From Spirodela intermedia (taxonomy: Eukaryota > Streptophyta > Magnoliopsida > Alismatales > Araceae), in assembly GCA_902729315.2 (NCBI GenBank), contig LR746275.1, positions 2,264,501 through 2,328,500 of the forward strand: a DNA stretch of 64,000 nt, in the 5' to 3' direction. Of this stretch, positions 11,936 to 25,300 are shown piece after piece. The notes beneath the pieces are model-generated. The model was not told where the DNA came from. It worked only from the letters and a program-made list of their open reading frames with translations, and did not search any database. Position 1 is the stretch's first letter. The number at the start of each line of letters is the position of its first letter. A program made the position numbers and the translations under genes.

Positions 11936-12479
11936 ATGGGACCCCGTGCTTGTAGGTAGAGAAAAGTCAACAAGGGATGAAGAGAGGGGAAGTATTCGTT
12001 GAGATAGAAGAGTGCCCACTCCGTGGAGAAGGGGAAGTTGATCCTTTTATTCAAGAAAGACTGACAGATCTCGAGCATATTCGAGGACTATTGACAACAA
12101 TAGAAGAAGAATGAAAGAGTTGCTGGAAAAAAAGAGAGGCATAGCTTCGACAGGTGAGGACATAGTGCTATGCAAAGCATCAAGGGATGTCGATCGTTAC
12201 GAGGGGATCGACCTCTTCACTTCCTCCACTTCTCCTTCGACTCCGTTGTAATTTATAAATGGCTGCCGGCTGTGATTCCCTATGATTCCCCCCGATGTAG
12301 CTTCTATAATTTCACTTTCTTTATTTCTTGCTTCTGTAATTAGTGTATCTCTTTCCTCCGTACAACTGATCTGCCTTGTTTCCCTCTTTTCTTGTCTTGT
12401 AGTCTGGCCACCTTTCCATCAAACTATGAGATTTTATCTTGAGAATATATATTTTTCTATATTGTAATAGTAACCTTAT
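11936..12479. other. Spacer between RPL22 pseudogene and copia remnant
   Basis: No coding match was found. The 61-aa minus-strand frame (11893-12078) runs upstream of the pseudogene exon but does not resemble the eL22 N-terminus. The pyrimidine-rich stretch 12290-12420 could be the end of a decayed LTR, but I could not pair it with another copy. Confidence 0.35.
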
Positions 12480-13345
12480 GAGATCCAATTAGCTATCAAA
12501 ATAAATTATTTTTCTAATTAATCATTGATATTGTTCTTTGTTGACTAAATTCTCCTCATCACAAGTTCCCAATTTTAAATTTGGATTCATAAGAAGAGTA
12601 CTCAATAGCTTACACATTATTTTTTCTAGTTCTTGAAGAAGATCAATAATATATCTATGTTGAGAAATGAAAATTCATTGTTCTGAGTAGGCAACTTTTA
12701 TGCCCAGAAAATATCATAACCGTCCCAAAGACTTGATCTCAAATATTTTTTAAAGTTGTTGACTCAAATGATAAGCTTCTATTTTATTATTTTTTATAAT
12801 AATAATATCATCTAAATACACAAGAAATTGTCATTTCATTTGGATGTGAGTGCTTAATAAATAAAATATGATCACTATTACTTTATTTATAACCTATACT
12901 TTTCATGACGTTAGAAAACTTCCCAAACTAGGGCCTGAGGATATTATTTCAGTCAATATAATAATTTTCTCACCTTACATACCTTTCACCCATGAAAGAA
13001 AATTCATGAAAGAAAACATTCTTCACATCATATTGATCAAGTGACCAACCAAAGCTTGCTGTCGGTGCAATCAATATATGCATGGTGTTAAATTTTACAA
13101 CTAGATACAAGGGTCTCCAAATAATCAATTACGTGGAATTGAGTATATCCCTTGGCAACCAAGTATGTTTTGTATTGTTCTAGGGATCCATTTGACTCAT
13201 ACTTCACAATGTACACCTATTTACATCTAATAAACTTTGTGTTGAGAAAAGTAAATTATTTCTCATGTATTTTTTTTCTCTAGGATCTCCATTTCTACAT
13301 TCATAGTTTTCTTCTAATTTATATCATTTTCGTGGTACCAAAGAC
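12480..13345 (-). mobile_element. Ty1/copia reverse-transcriptase remnant (minus strand)
   Basis: Reading the minus strand from 13345 downward gives the ordered motifs of copia Pol: MNVEMEILEKKNT (about 13300), VKYESNGSLEQYKTYLVAKG (about 13190) with YTQ and IDYLET, then FLVYLDDIII with the DD catalytic pair (12800-12830), then EIKSLGRL and YFLGIKVAYSEQ (about 12700). The frame is broken by many stops and shifts, and LTRs were not found. The stretch between the IDYLET block and the YLDDII block is shorter than usual, so part of the RT is deleted. Its orientation is opposite to the neighbouring copia remnant, so these are two separate insertions or an inverted rearrangement. Confidence 0.8.
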
Positions 13346-13499
13346 AATGAGCTCTCTGCTATGATTTTTAAAGAAGATTATAGCGATGCCTAGCATCCAA
13401 AATATGATATGTCTACTTTGGTATCAATTTATCTATATTTTAATATTTTTACTTCATTAGTCTCTATGTCAACATTTATCTTTATTTTCAAGATATATA

Positions 13500-16400
13500 G
13501 TTAGTATTTAGATGAAATCAAGGGATAAATTGAGAGCCATTAGTACTCAATTGAATGGACATAACTATTCTTATTAGAGTTATGTCATGACTCATTTATT
13601 ACATGACAAAAAAAAGTGAAAATATATTGATGGTATAAAAACTCTTCTTATGAAGCCATCAATAATAGATATGCACCTTCTTTAAATGCATTGACTACAT
13701 TTGAATAGAAACTTGAAGATTGACATATGAACAAATCTATAATTATTACATGGTTTAATGATTCTACTGAGTAATTTTTTAATTTTCACTTGACAAAATT
13801 TTCTACTACCAAATTAGCATGGAATTATTTGGCCAATCTCTATATACAAGACAACTTTGCAAGAGAATATTAGCTTGAAGGAGAGATACTTATCATTTGA
13901 TAAAGAAATCAATTTATATAAGATTTTTATTCTCATATTAATATTTATGAGACTATTAGCTCTCACAGAACCAAAATCAGTTCAAAATGATCTAGAATTT
14001 TTACATTATCATGAGAGAAAGAGACTAGTGCAATTTTTGATAACACTTCGTGATGAATTTGAGAATATGCATGTATCTTTATTGCAACTTTTCATAACAC
14101 TCTCTCTTTTACCTACTATCTCAATTGTTGTGAGTGAGCTTATTATCGAAAAAACTCATTTGAAATCTACCTTTTCCACTAGTGTTCTTGGCATTGCACA
14201 TATGGTCACTGGTGCACATAATTAGACACACTTCTAGTCATCCTACGTCTCGTGTATCTTCAAATGAATGTAGCTATTGTCATAACAAAGGTCATTGAAA
14301 AAAAGATTGTCCACAACTACAAGGCAAAGGTCGTGGACGTAGCAAAGGAAGAGTCACATCTTCACAAGACTCTAGTGGTTATGACATTCCAAGAATGGAT
14401 ACTTCAGTCACATCTACTATATCGATAGAGCAACCAATCTCTACCTCAAAGAATATCTTCTACTAATAATCAAATCTTTATTTCTAAATAACTTACTTGT
14501 CTTTGTCAAATCACCTTTGCCTCTACTCACCTTGCCACTGCTAATGTCTCTCTCTTTCTTGATGTAGGTAAGCAATCTCTTTAGATTTTTGATTTTGATG
14601 TTACAAATCATATGACACTTTCCTCTACTTAGCATTCATAGATGAATTTCAATTCATAATCTAACCTTGTCTATATTGCTAATGGCACCTTCATGTCACT
14701 TCATACTTTGGCACTGTTAGTTAGTCCAATCTTTCTCTTCCTAATGTTCTTTATATGCTTAGCCTCTCTATCAGTCTTTTATCTATTAGTTAACTCACTA
14801 ACCTTGAGTATCATGTTACCTTCACTCCTAAATCTTATACTATGCAGGATCAACAAACTGGGGAGTAGATTGGGACAAGTCATAAAGTTGGATGATTATA
14901 TCATCTTGAAACCCTTCATCTTCCTCTCTCTTGTTGTCATCGTCTCTTCATTGGATTTGTCTTTTTTTAGACTATGTCAAAACTCTTCTCTTTTTTACTT
15001 GTGGTACTCTCACCTTGGCCATGTGTCAGCCTCTCGTTTATAATTTTTAGTTTCCACCGATGTCTTAGGAAGTATCACATCATGTGATATTTCAAGCTGT
15101 TGTGCATGTAAATTTATAAAATTGACAGCTTTGTCTTTTGACTCTAGTATAAGTATTAGTACTTCTCCATTTGACCTTATTCACTCTAACATTTAAGGTC
15201 TTGCTCCAATTGCCACAAAGGGTGGATCTCACTATTATATTATTTTCATTGTTGACTTTAATAGATATATATGGATATTTTTCATACATAAATATTTTGA
15301 ATTCTTTCATATATACTTTTTTTATTACGCATATAAAAACATAATTTGGAAAGGTTGTTAATCTTTTCACTCTGATTTTGGGAGAGAATATATGTCTAAC
15401 TCTTTTGCTATTTTACTTTTATAAGAGGGCACCATTCACCAAATTTCTTGCCCATATACTCCTCAACAAAATGGTGTTGTTAAACACAAACATCTCCACC
15501 TTATTGAGACATCACAATAATTACTTTTGTTTAATCTTGTCCCTTTTATATTTTGGATTGAAGCTCTCTTGATCACAACTTATCTTATAAATCACATCCT
15601 GTCTCAAATTACTTTTGACATTTCTCTATTTGAATCTCTATATTCTTCTCGTCTTTATTACTCTTCTCTTCATATCTTTGGATTCACTTTTTTTGTTCTG
15701 CTTCCATCTATTGAACGTATGAAACTCTGTCTATTCTCAAATGTATCTTTCTAAGTTACAACCTCACTCAAAAAGATTATAGGTGTTATGACCCTACCTT
15801 TGATCGTCTTATTGTCCCACATCATGTAATTTTTTTAGAGCACATTCTTTATTTTTTTATTCCTCTAGCTTCACCTTCTTTAAGTCCTCCTACATCTGTT
15901 ACCTAATTCCTTAACCCTTTTTCTAACCCCCCTATGTCATCTAATTTACTCTCTACGTCCTCCTCTACTCATCCACTTGATCCTACTCCTAATGTTGACC
16001 CATCTCTTCTTGCTCATATATCATGTCTACTAATGTCCCGCCTACTACCACGTATGATACTTTCATACTTGACCATCATTACTTACCTACTTATTATTCA
16101 TCTTTGGTCTCTACATACTTTCTAAATTTTTTATTATTTTTTTCTATCATTCATTCTCACATTGAACTTTGTTCTTACAAAGAAGCCTCTCTTGATCCTA
16201 TATGGACACATGTCATGTTAGATGAACTTGATGTCCTTCAGCATACTCATATTTCGGACCTTGTCCCACTTCCTACAAGGAAATATACTATTGATCGTAA
16301 GTAGGTATATAAGATTAAGACTAAAGCAAATGATTCTATTGAGCATTACAAAGCTCGAGTTGTTGTAAAATGTTATTTACAAGAATATGGCCTTGATTAC

Positions 16401-17040
16401 GAGGAGACATTTGCTCTAATGGCTAAGATGACTTTTATTCGCTCTCTTATTTCTATTGCTGCCTCTGGTGGTTAGTCTTTATTTTAATTGGATGTGAAAA
16501 ATACATTCTTAAATAGGAACCTTTTTGAAGAAATTTATATGCTTCCACCACCTGGACTATCTCATCTTACAAGTCATGTTTGTCACTTGCGATGTGCTCT
16601 ATATGATCTTAAGCAAACACCTCAGGCTTGGTATGTAAAATTTAGTTTAACTCTTCTCCATCTTAGATTGATAATTTTTAATTATGATTCAGTCTTATCT
16701 ACATCATTTTCATCTCTCAGTCGGATCTTTCTATTACTATATGTCAATGATATAATTATTACAAGAGATGATTCATCAAGTATTACTTCCTTGAAGAATT
16801 AATTACACACCTTATTTGACATGAAGGATCTTGACCATCTTCATTATTTTTCTCTTCATTGCTATATTCTTTCACAATCCAAATACGCACTTGATTTATT
16901 TGACCACACGTGTTTTACTAATAATACATGTACAGCTGATACTCCTCTTGAGGTGCATTCCAAACTTACATCTTTTGATGGTATTCCTCTTCAAGATTCA
17001 ACTCAATATCGTGAGGTTTTTGGGTCTCTTGTTGGGCCAC
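13500..17040 (+). mobile_element. Ty1/copia gag-pol remnant, nearly full length, multiply broken
   Basis: All copia domains occur in order on the plus strand. Gag covers about 13540-14200 (LNGHNYSY at the start; ERYLSFDKEINLYK; LALTEPKSVQND; VVSELIIEKTHLKS). The zinc knuckle is at 14269-14311 (CX2CX4HX4C, with a stop where Trp is expected). The protease core region reads DFDVTNHMTLSST (about 14590). Integrase covers 14995-15750 (LWYSHLGHVSASRL, then SPFDLIHSNI, GTIHQISCPYTPQQNGVV, FWIEALLITTYLINHI). Reverse transcriptase covers about 16300-16800 (MDVKNTFLNRNLFEEIYM, ALYDLKQTPQAWYVKF, LLLYVNDIIITRDD, in which the YVDD motif reads YVND). The post-RT region covers 16820-17040. Dozens of stops and frameshifts make it non-functional. 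No LTR pair was recognised. Confidence 0.9.
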
Positions 17041-17500
17041 CATGGGCTCAAATTCTGCATGGTATTCCACCATAGTGCCCCATTGTTTGATGTTCAGGAG
17101 ATATCATAGCTGTCGCTGAAGCGCTCTAGAATTTCCCACTGGAGGTCCTCTCAAGTTTGAAAATTCTCCTGGTCGACTCCCCATTTGGGCCATAAGAGAG
17201 CTTCGCCTTCTAGATTCATGCTCACCGCCGAGAGTTTATTTGCCGTCGTCAGCTGGTGTACCGAGAAATAAAGTTCAATTCGAAAGACCCAGATCTCTGG
17301 GTTCTCGCCGTTGAAGACGGACATTTCTATCTTCCGAGCACCTGACCACGGTTCGCCGCCGTTGGTGGTTGATAGAGGAGCCAGTATGGCCCCTAGAGCA
17401 TAACTCTTGTGTGGGCGGGTGAAGGTGCTGGGCCGGCAGAAGAGAGGTCGCCCCACGGTTGGGCTCCCTTGGAGCCGGCATGGGAGGCGGTGCCTCTCTT
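17041..17500 (-). mobile_element. Ty3/gypsy gag fragment (minus strand)
   Basis: The minus frame from about 17370 downward reads KIEMSVFNGENPEIWVFRIE, then YFSVHQLTTANKLSAVSM, NLEGEALLWPKWG and, after a stop, EDLQWEILERFSDSYDIS. This is the gag (retrotrans_gag) domain of gypsy-type elements. It lies end to end with the copia remnant on the opposite strand, with the junction somewhere in 17030-17100. The frame upstream (17400-17696) is low-complexity and may belong to the same element. It is truncated on the downstream side. Confidence 0.75.
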
Positions 17501-17772
17501 TCCTTCTATAATAAGTACCTCTCTTTCCTCCGTATGATCGAACTATCTGAACTTTAGAAGGCCACTGCCCCCTTATTCTTCCCTCCCTTCGCACCCACCG
17601 CCCGCCACTGCCCCCTTGACTCATCTCTGCTCTCTCCCTGGCCTCTCTCTCTCTCTCGGGCAGCACCAGATCGTAAGGCAATTTCAACATAATCAAGTAT
17701 AAAATAATATATTTTCATAAATATAAAAAATAACCAACCAGAACATTTGAGCATGAAACTAAACCTTTTCAG

Positions 17773-17807
<35 letters not shown>

Positions 17808-19128
17808 TGGCTCTACCAAGTACAAGTCATATCATGCCCATTGTGATGTGACTCATGAAATCTTATTATCAATAGAAGCACGAAAACCTTTTGACTTTGA
17901 TGGAGAAAACTAATAGGGTACGCATCCAAGGAGTTATAAAGGTATTCAACTGAACTAGGTGTCCAAAATACGTGAAGACATATAATTCGGCCTAAATTCA
18001 GTTCCAGATTATCCAGTAAAAGATTTAGACACAGGTTAAATATATCAAAATCTCAATTACTGTGTTTATTATTTCTAACATATTATATATTTTAAATAAT
18101 AATAATAATAATAATAATACTCTATTAAGGGTGTTCTTACTTCTTAAGAATGTTCTAACATAATATATATTTTATTTAGGACCATTCAAACAGGATCTCC
18201 TATTTTTCTAAGTTTGTTATAACTAAACTTTAGCCTATTTAAAGGTTTCTTTGTAGCCCCACCCACAGTCATTAAAGTTTATTTCTATTAATCCCACAAA
18301 ATTTACCTCTTTTGTAATTATACTTCTCTACTTGTGAATTCCAACATAATCTGTAAATTTAGAAGAATTATTTTGATCATGTAGACTCAATATCAAACCC
18401 TTGTGGACTCAAAAGACAAGATTTATTTATCTTGTGAACTTGGGATGAAATTTTCACAAAAATCAAATATTTTGTGGATTAAAAAATGAGACTAGAACTT
18501 TGTACAGCTCAAACTGCTTCAACTCGCTCAAATCACTATCAAGTCAACGTTTTCACAACGTCACATTGATATCGCTATACAAAATAATAATATAAATATT
18601 TTATTGTTCAAATAAAGAGACCAAATAAATTGAAAAATATTTCAAGTTTAAGTGATAGCATAAAATGAGGGGGAAAAAATGCACCAATTTCGGATGGTCA
18701 GACGGATTCGCTCTTTCATTAGAGTTCCTGGGTTTGATCAAGATAATGGGAAGAACAATACTTTTACACAAAAAGGAAGGAAACAGAAAACCCTAAACAT
18801 TTCTACCAGTAAGCTCAAGCTCACCTAAACAAATCGATCAAATAATATCCAGTGTCCATTATAATCTTCTTCATCGCTCACCAACCAGGGTTATATATAA
18901 ATCCCCGAATAAGATGTTCATCGGCTGCTGGTTGTGATCCTCTTCGAGCCCATCTCTCTAAGATCAAAGCTTCAACAGTGCAATTCCTCGTACATTTCCC
19001 TCTCAAGCAGAGGAACTGTTCTTCCCGAGTGAAGAGAAACAAGGAAGATCGATACCTGTTTATAATTTAAACAAGGAAGAAACAAGGAGGGTGGGTGGGG
19101 CTTACTGTTTATAATATAGATCAGTCGC
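17501..19128. other. AT-rich intergenic with (CT)n and (AAT)n tracts; PRL1 3' UTR at right end
   Basis: No gene was recognised. A (CT)n tract lies at about 17780-17806 and an (AAT)n tract at about 18095-18119. The last few hundred bases should include the 3' UTR of PRL1, which is transcribed leftward. Confidence 0.5.
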
Positions 19129-19332
19129 CTAGTACCGCCTGAGATCTTTTGGCGGCTTGAAGTTGAGCGGATGGGTTTCTGGCGTGGCCGTCGGATCTTC
19201 CTTCCACATCTTGATGGTCTTGTCAGCTTCGCAGGTGATCAGCCTCGTTCCAGTCATGTCGTAAGAGAGGGCATATATGCCGGCCTCACTGTCCAGAGAT
19301 CCTGAGAAGGGCAGGGCAGGTCAGGGGGAGAA

Positions 19333-19385
<53 letters not shown>

Positions 19386-22300
19386 GGGGGATAAATGGAG
19401 AAAAGATGGATACCTGGTTGGACAATTGTCTGGGCCTGCTGGAAATTATGGCCGCTCTTCCAGTCCCAGAACCACATGCTTCCATTGTCACCTAAAATGG
19501 AGGAGGATCATATTCAATAATGGTACACATTTTTTTCAGATTTATTCAGTTCACCATTATTTAAAAGAAAGTGGGATTTTTCTAGCTATAATCGGGAAAG
19601 ATGCGCAAAGCACACCTGCGGTCACTAGAACACCATCCTCATTGACTGCCATTGCATTAACGATCGTCTTCTGCTGAGATCTGCATGATACACAGGACAT
19701 TCCTAAATCATCAAGACAAAGCAATCGAACAGCCGTTCGGAGGCGTCCACTACCGTCTTTTTATTACAAAAAATTGATGACCATGAACAAAAAAAAAAGG
19801 CGTAATTTAACAACAGCACGCCAAGTTTTTCAGTTTCACAGAATAAATTTCTCAAGGACATGGCAAATGGGACGAACAAGGGTATCACAGGTTTTAAGAT
19901 CATATAATCATCCTTGCTTCCTCACATTCAACAACCACCCCAAAATCAGAAATCATGGCTGATATAGGGAAAGATTATACCGGCAAGTATGAGGATTACT
20001 GATTCCGCATCTTAACAAGGGAGAAAAAAAAGAAAAGATAGTGATTTGGCAGATTAGATGGAGGGTAAAGGGATACTACTCACAGCATATTGTGCAGAAA
20101 CTCTCCTTTTGGGAGCCTAAACTTTTTTACATTATCCGCTGATGAAGATGCAAACGCTTGCCTGGAGAAGAACAGCAGAAGTCTACTCACCACAGCAGAG
20201 AATTCTCGGAGGAAAAACATAATGGCATAGGAAATATCTGATAATTGCTCAGGGGTATTAGAATTTATTTTTTTTTTGGCAAATATCTGATAATTGCTCA
20301 GGGGTTCTACTGTGGTTTATACATACTCTTGTGGATGTAGCGCCATTGCACGCACAGATTTTTTATGGTGGGTGAGAGTTGCCATCGTTTTTCCTGTAAG
20401 GTGAAAGAGACCAACTTTTAGAACAAGGAAGCAAGAGATTGTTGAGAAAAGCACGTCACTTGAGCAAAGAATAACCAGCTGTTAGGTCCCAAAACTTGAT
20501 TGTTGTGTCGTGTGATCCGGTTACAACCTGTGGATCCTGAAAAGGCAAAAAATTGTTGTGATTTATATTCCTCAGATCAACGTAAAAAAAAAAACAACGA
20601 GATTGAAGAACCTTAAACCCAATTGCTGAATGGGTAATGCAGGTAGTACGTAACAAGTAGGTTATCCTTTAAGTTTTACATAAACAGAACTAAACGAAAA
20701 ATCTGACGACGACAGAATCGAGGTCAACCTTGAGGGATAAGATATAATATATCTTTATTTATTTATGAGCTGAAGTAATTACAGAAAAAACATGTTGGGG
20801 GGGGAGGGGATTTAGACCGGTGCAGTATCAGCGATCATACTAGAAATGAGGCAACATAACCTTCCTTAAGGTCAGATCATGTTGACCGATAGATGAGTCT
20901 CGACTACATCAAATGATGTCATGCCCAAAGGTCACTCTCAATACCCACTGGCTGAGATCACCATCTTGATGCCTTCCCCTACTCAAAGAATTTCCCTTGC
21001 CTTCTATTTTTCCGTACCAGATCGTAGCTTTAGTCGCAGTATTTACATATGAGTGGATAAATCTCGAGTCGCAATATTTCCAAATGTCAATTTTGAAAAC
21101 TTGGGTCAAATATGAGTCATGGCTTCCATGTTGGAAAATCACAGTACAGTTGACAGCTGTTAGACATAAAGTCAAAATATGGAAATTGTCAACTGCGGAA
21201 ACGGAGACAATGAAGATTCCAAAAAAGTGTCCTCAAGCTCGGATTATTACTGAGACAATGAAGTCAGATTTACTTCCAAAAAACTAAAATCCTACATTCC
21301 TAGAAGCATTACGATATATCTTGATGTGAAGAAATATTGAGCAATGCAAAATCCCCATGATACTAAAGCCATCAATTGATTTTCAACAAAAAAGTTACGG
21401 GAATGACATGATAAAGTGAAGCGAAATATAGAAATGTATAAAATAAAATAAAATGTATCTCGATACGGTATTGAGATGAGACATTTGTATAGGAATTGTT
21501 AATGGTCTGGGTTCGGCAGTACACATACCACAGGACGCGTAAAAACTGAACAGACAGTATTGTCATGCCCTGACAAAGCGAAAATCATCGCCTTAGTACG
21601 GATATCCCACACCTGAAAAATAAAACACAGCATGGCTAACTAAAATTTCAGAATCAACACTACATCCAGGATGGCCCCTGGAGAAATCGTGGTAAGATAC
21701 TCAGACAAGCATGGCATGCTTATTCAAAAAATAATATATAATACTCAGGAGTATTCTGGGTGCTTGTAACTTTCTTCAGCAGTATGAAAAGTATGAAATG
21801 GATAGTCATAAGAGATTAAGAAAGAATGAGAAAAATAAAAACCAAATGTGTGAGGATACATATTTCGTATTCACATAATGTATGTACTAGACAAGGCATA
21901 GATTGTACCCGACACACAGAATCTCGCCCACCAGTGAACAGAAGATCAAGAGTGGGGTGTAGAGCTAAGCAGTATACACCACTAAGATGTCCATGGTAGG
22001 ACCGTATGACCTGTAAAAAAAGAAAAGCAGGAGTTAGGTAATATTCTCCCAAACATTAGTCATTGAAGCGCCAAATACTAGGCAAATATATCTCCATTCA
22101 CCTTATTCTGTTCAAGATCCCAACATTTAACTAGTTTGTCATCGCCCGCAGAGAACAGATAAGTATGCCTCCGGCTCACAGCAAGACCTTCAAAATAAGA
22201 AGACAGCTGCATCAATTATTTCAAGCTCATAGGCATATTAAATTATCTGTGCAAAAGCAGAACATAGTAAGAATAAAATAGGCAATCTACATAGTAGAGT

Positions 22301-25300
22301 AGAATAGGGACAAACCGCGTATTTGTTCAATGTGTCCAGTCAGTGTGAGCTTTAACTGAGCACTTGCTAGATCCCATATCTTCACACAACCAAAAAATAT
22401 CAGCTGAGTTAAAACACAACGATATAGCCCGAAGAGCAGCGTGTTCATCAAATAAAACAGAAGAAAAAAAAAATCCAGACTGGAAATCGCATGTGTAGAC
22501 CGAATAAAAAATCCAAATATGAAGCAGAGACCAACAAAATAACTCTAATGAACGTTGCAAATAGACCTTCACCAGATTAAAACATTTTATAACAGTACCA
22601 ACGACAGAAATTATGTAAAAAGGCTCATTAGACTCAAGTTAGTAGGCTTGGCATTCTGAGAGACGCAATTGCATGTTTACATCTCGTGGATGTCAATATT
22701 TAAGCATGCACTCTTTTAATGAAATTCCATGTGTAGATATCTATAAATGAAGAGAATACTTATATGAATAAAATCAGAGAGAATGGTGGTGTAACCTTAA
22801 TTGTGCGATCTGCAGAACCAGTACAGAACCATGAATTGCTTGGATCAATAGCCACGGACCTCACCCATCCTAAATGACCACTGATAACCTAGAATTGAAA
22901 GTTGAAACATAGAAATAATAACTACGAGAAATATCACTAAGAAAGAAAGCATCAAGTTAAGGTGAAATTCCAATTAAATAAAAAAAAAGTTGAAATAGAA
23001 AAAAAATAAGATGCAGTGCTTTAAACACAAAGAAAGCCAACATAGGACATCAAGGTTATTATTTGCACCCAAATAGCTGAACGTAGTTAAAATAGACTAA
23101 ATTTGAAATAATATAACAATTAAAAGAAATCTATTCCCCCCTGAGAGATGGCAACAGAGCCAAAGGAAAAAAATATTCCAATTCCCGCTGATGACAAGTT
23201 TCTTAATCACAAATTAATTAACAAAATCAAGAGCTTTCCTGGTGGCAACCTTGGGGAAAAAGAGTTTATGACCAGCCAAAATGGCAACCACAGAGATCTT
23301 TGATCCAAAAATACATATATTGCCATCGTTGATCATGGAAAGCCTCTCTTTATGAAGATGCTCAAAAAATGCTTTCCTTCACCTTATGTGAGAAAGGCGT
23401 GCAAAATTCCTCAAGAACAAAAGTCCAATAGGGTCGTACATTCGCCATGATACCAAAAGCAGGATGTAGAAAGTATAAATCATGTTTTTTAAATAACACA
23501 ACTTGTTGTGACAACAAAAATTCCTCCTGAAGTTACATACTGGAGCATTGTTTTCTTCATTCAGTTTCGACGTTACCCTCTCTTTTTGCAACTACTGGAT
23601 TTTCTAAAAAAAAATATACAGATATGTGAAAAAGTGCAACCAACGAAAGCACACGTATGCATCATCCTGAGTATATATAGACAACAGCGATTCTCAAGTT
23701 CTGAGGGTCTTGGAAAGAAAAAAGAATTGTCTGTGAGGAATTAAACAGTGAAAGATAAGTAAGAGTGATCCTCAAGGAATGTAAAATCTTACAACCTAGC
23801 TAACTCATCTAACTAGTTTTTAAAATGAATAGGCCCACAACTATTCCCCTGAAATTCACATGTTAGACTACACATTAAGGGATCTACTCATCTAAGTAAT
23901 ATGTTTTAAACAGTGAACCCACAACACTCTGCCGAGAGTTTTCAGGACGGTCAAATTTTATGGTACCAAAGCTTGTTCAATCTCTTCTATGCCACTAGAT
24001 CTATATGTAGATACACATTGTTCCATGGAACACAGATACCACAGGTGCCATCTCACATGATGCGTCTGTTTTTTTATTGAGATTGATGCAAGAGCTTTAA
24101 CCTCCCTGATACTTAATTCCTGAAAACTATATACCCTGCTTGATCTCTATTCCTCATGTGTTTTTCCCCAAACAAAACCAGAGATATTTAGTCAAGCCCT
24201 TTTACATCCAACGTTTTAGATGTGTCACAGATGCATAGATAAGCCGCACATCATAGTAGACATCGCTCATCATATAAAACACATGTGGCACATTGCTCAT
24301 CATAGTAACGATTGCCATTTGATAAACTCTCTCCTAACTAAAATAGCGCTATAAAAATGAAATAGACTACTCAGGGTGGTAAATGCATACCCTGTAGTTC
24401 TTCCATGGGGCATGCCATTCTGGCCGAGGCCATCTGCTTGGGACCCTTTCCACTAAAGCAGAGGTTGATTGAGGCCTGAACAGAGAAGATAAGATCTAAG
24501 CTTAAACAGTAAAAAGTCATCACAAAGCAGCAATGAAACAGGAACCTATTGCCAAGTTTGCGCTATGCCAGGCTGATTTGGCTGATTACAGGAGGGTCAC
24601 TTGATTCAAGACCCAACATAGAAATTGGGCGAGGACATTTCACTATTCACTATTTGTTATGGCTGGTATTGAGTTCGTACATACTTTATTGTCTTAAAAA
24701 CACCAAAAAAAAATTCTTAGAGATTCATAATTATTCGTACTGAAAACCTATGTGAAATTGGAAATTGGAGATACCGTTGAAATTTCCAAGGAAATCGCCA
24801 ATAAATTCAAATATTTAAATAAAAACCTAACCACCTATAGGGCAAGCAGCATAAAAATGTAATGTCTCAATTCCACTCAGTTGTCCTTGGTTGATGTCTG
24901 CATGCATAATTCTGCATCCTTTCAAAGTTCTCAATAGAAACAAGCATAAACAAACTTTTGTTTCCCCAAAGAAGAATAATTTTAGGGGAAAAAAATGAAG
25001 GACAGGGACACAAAAAACCTTTCCGCAGAACCAAGAACTGGAATGACAGAACCGGCACCAGTTCTCGCTGCATGCCCTGTATCACTGTTGAAAAGTACAG
25101 TTCTTATCAGTTAACCAAACATAGAAAAGTAAAAAATGTAATGAATTTTCTTTTACTTGCATTCCCGGTGCACATCATGATGTGAGATAAGAATGGCATA
25201 CATACATTCCTTTTGGCTGCACAGGGGCAAGAACCACGGAGTTGTGGGCCCCATCTTTCTGCGAATCTCCAGAAGTTTGGCTCCCTAAGAGAGGAAAATG

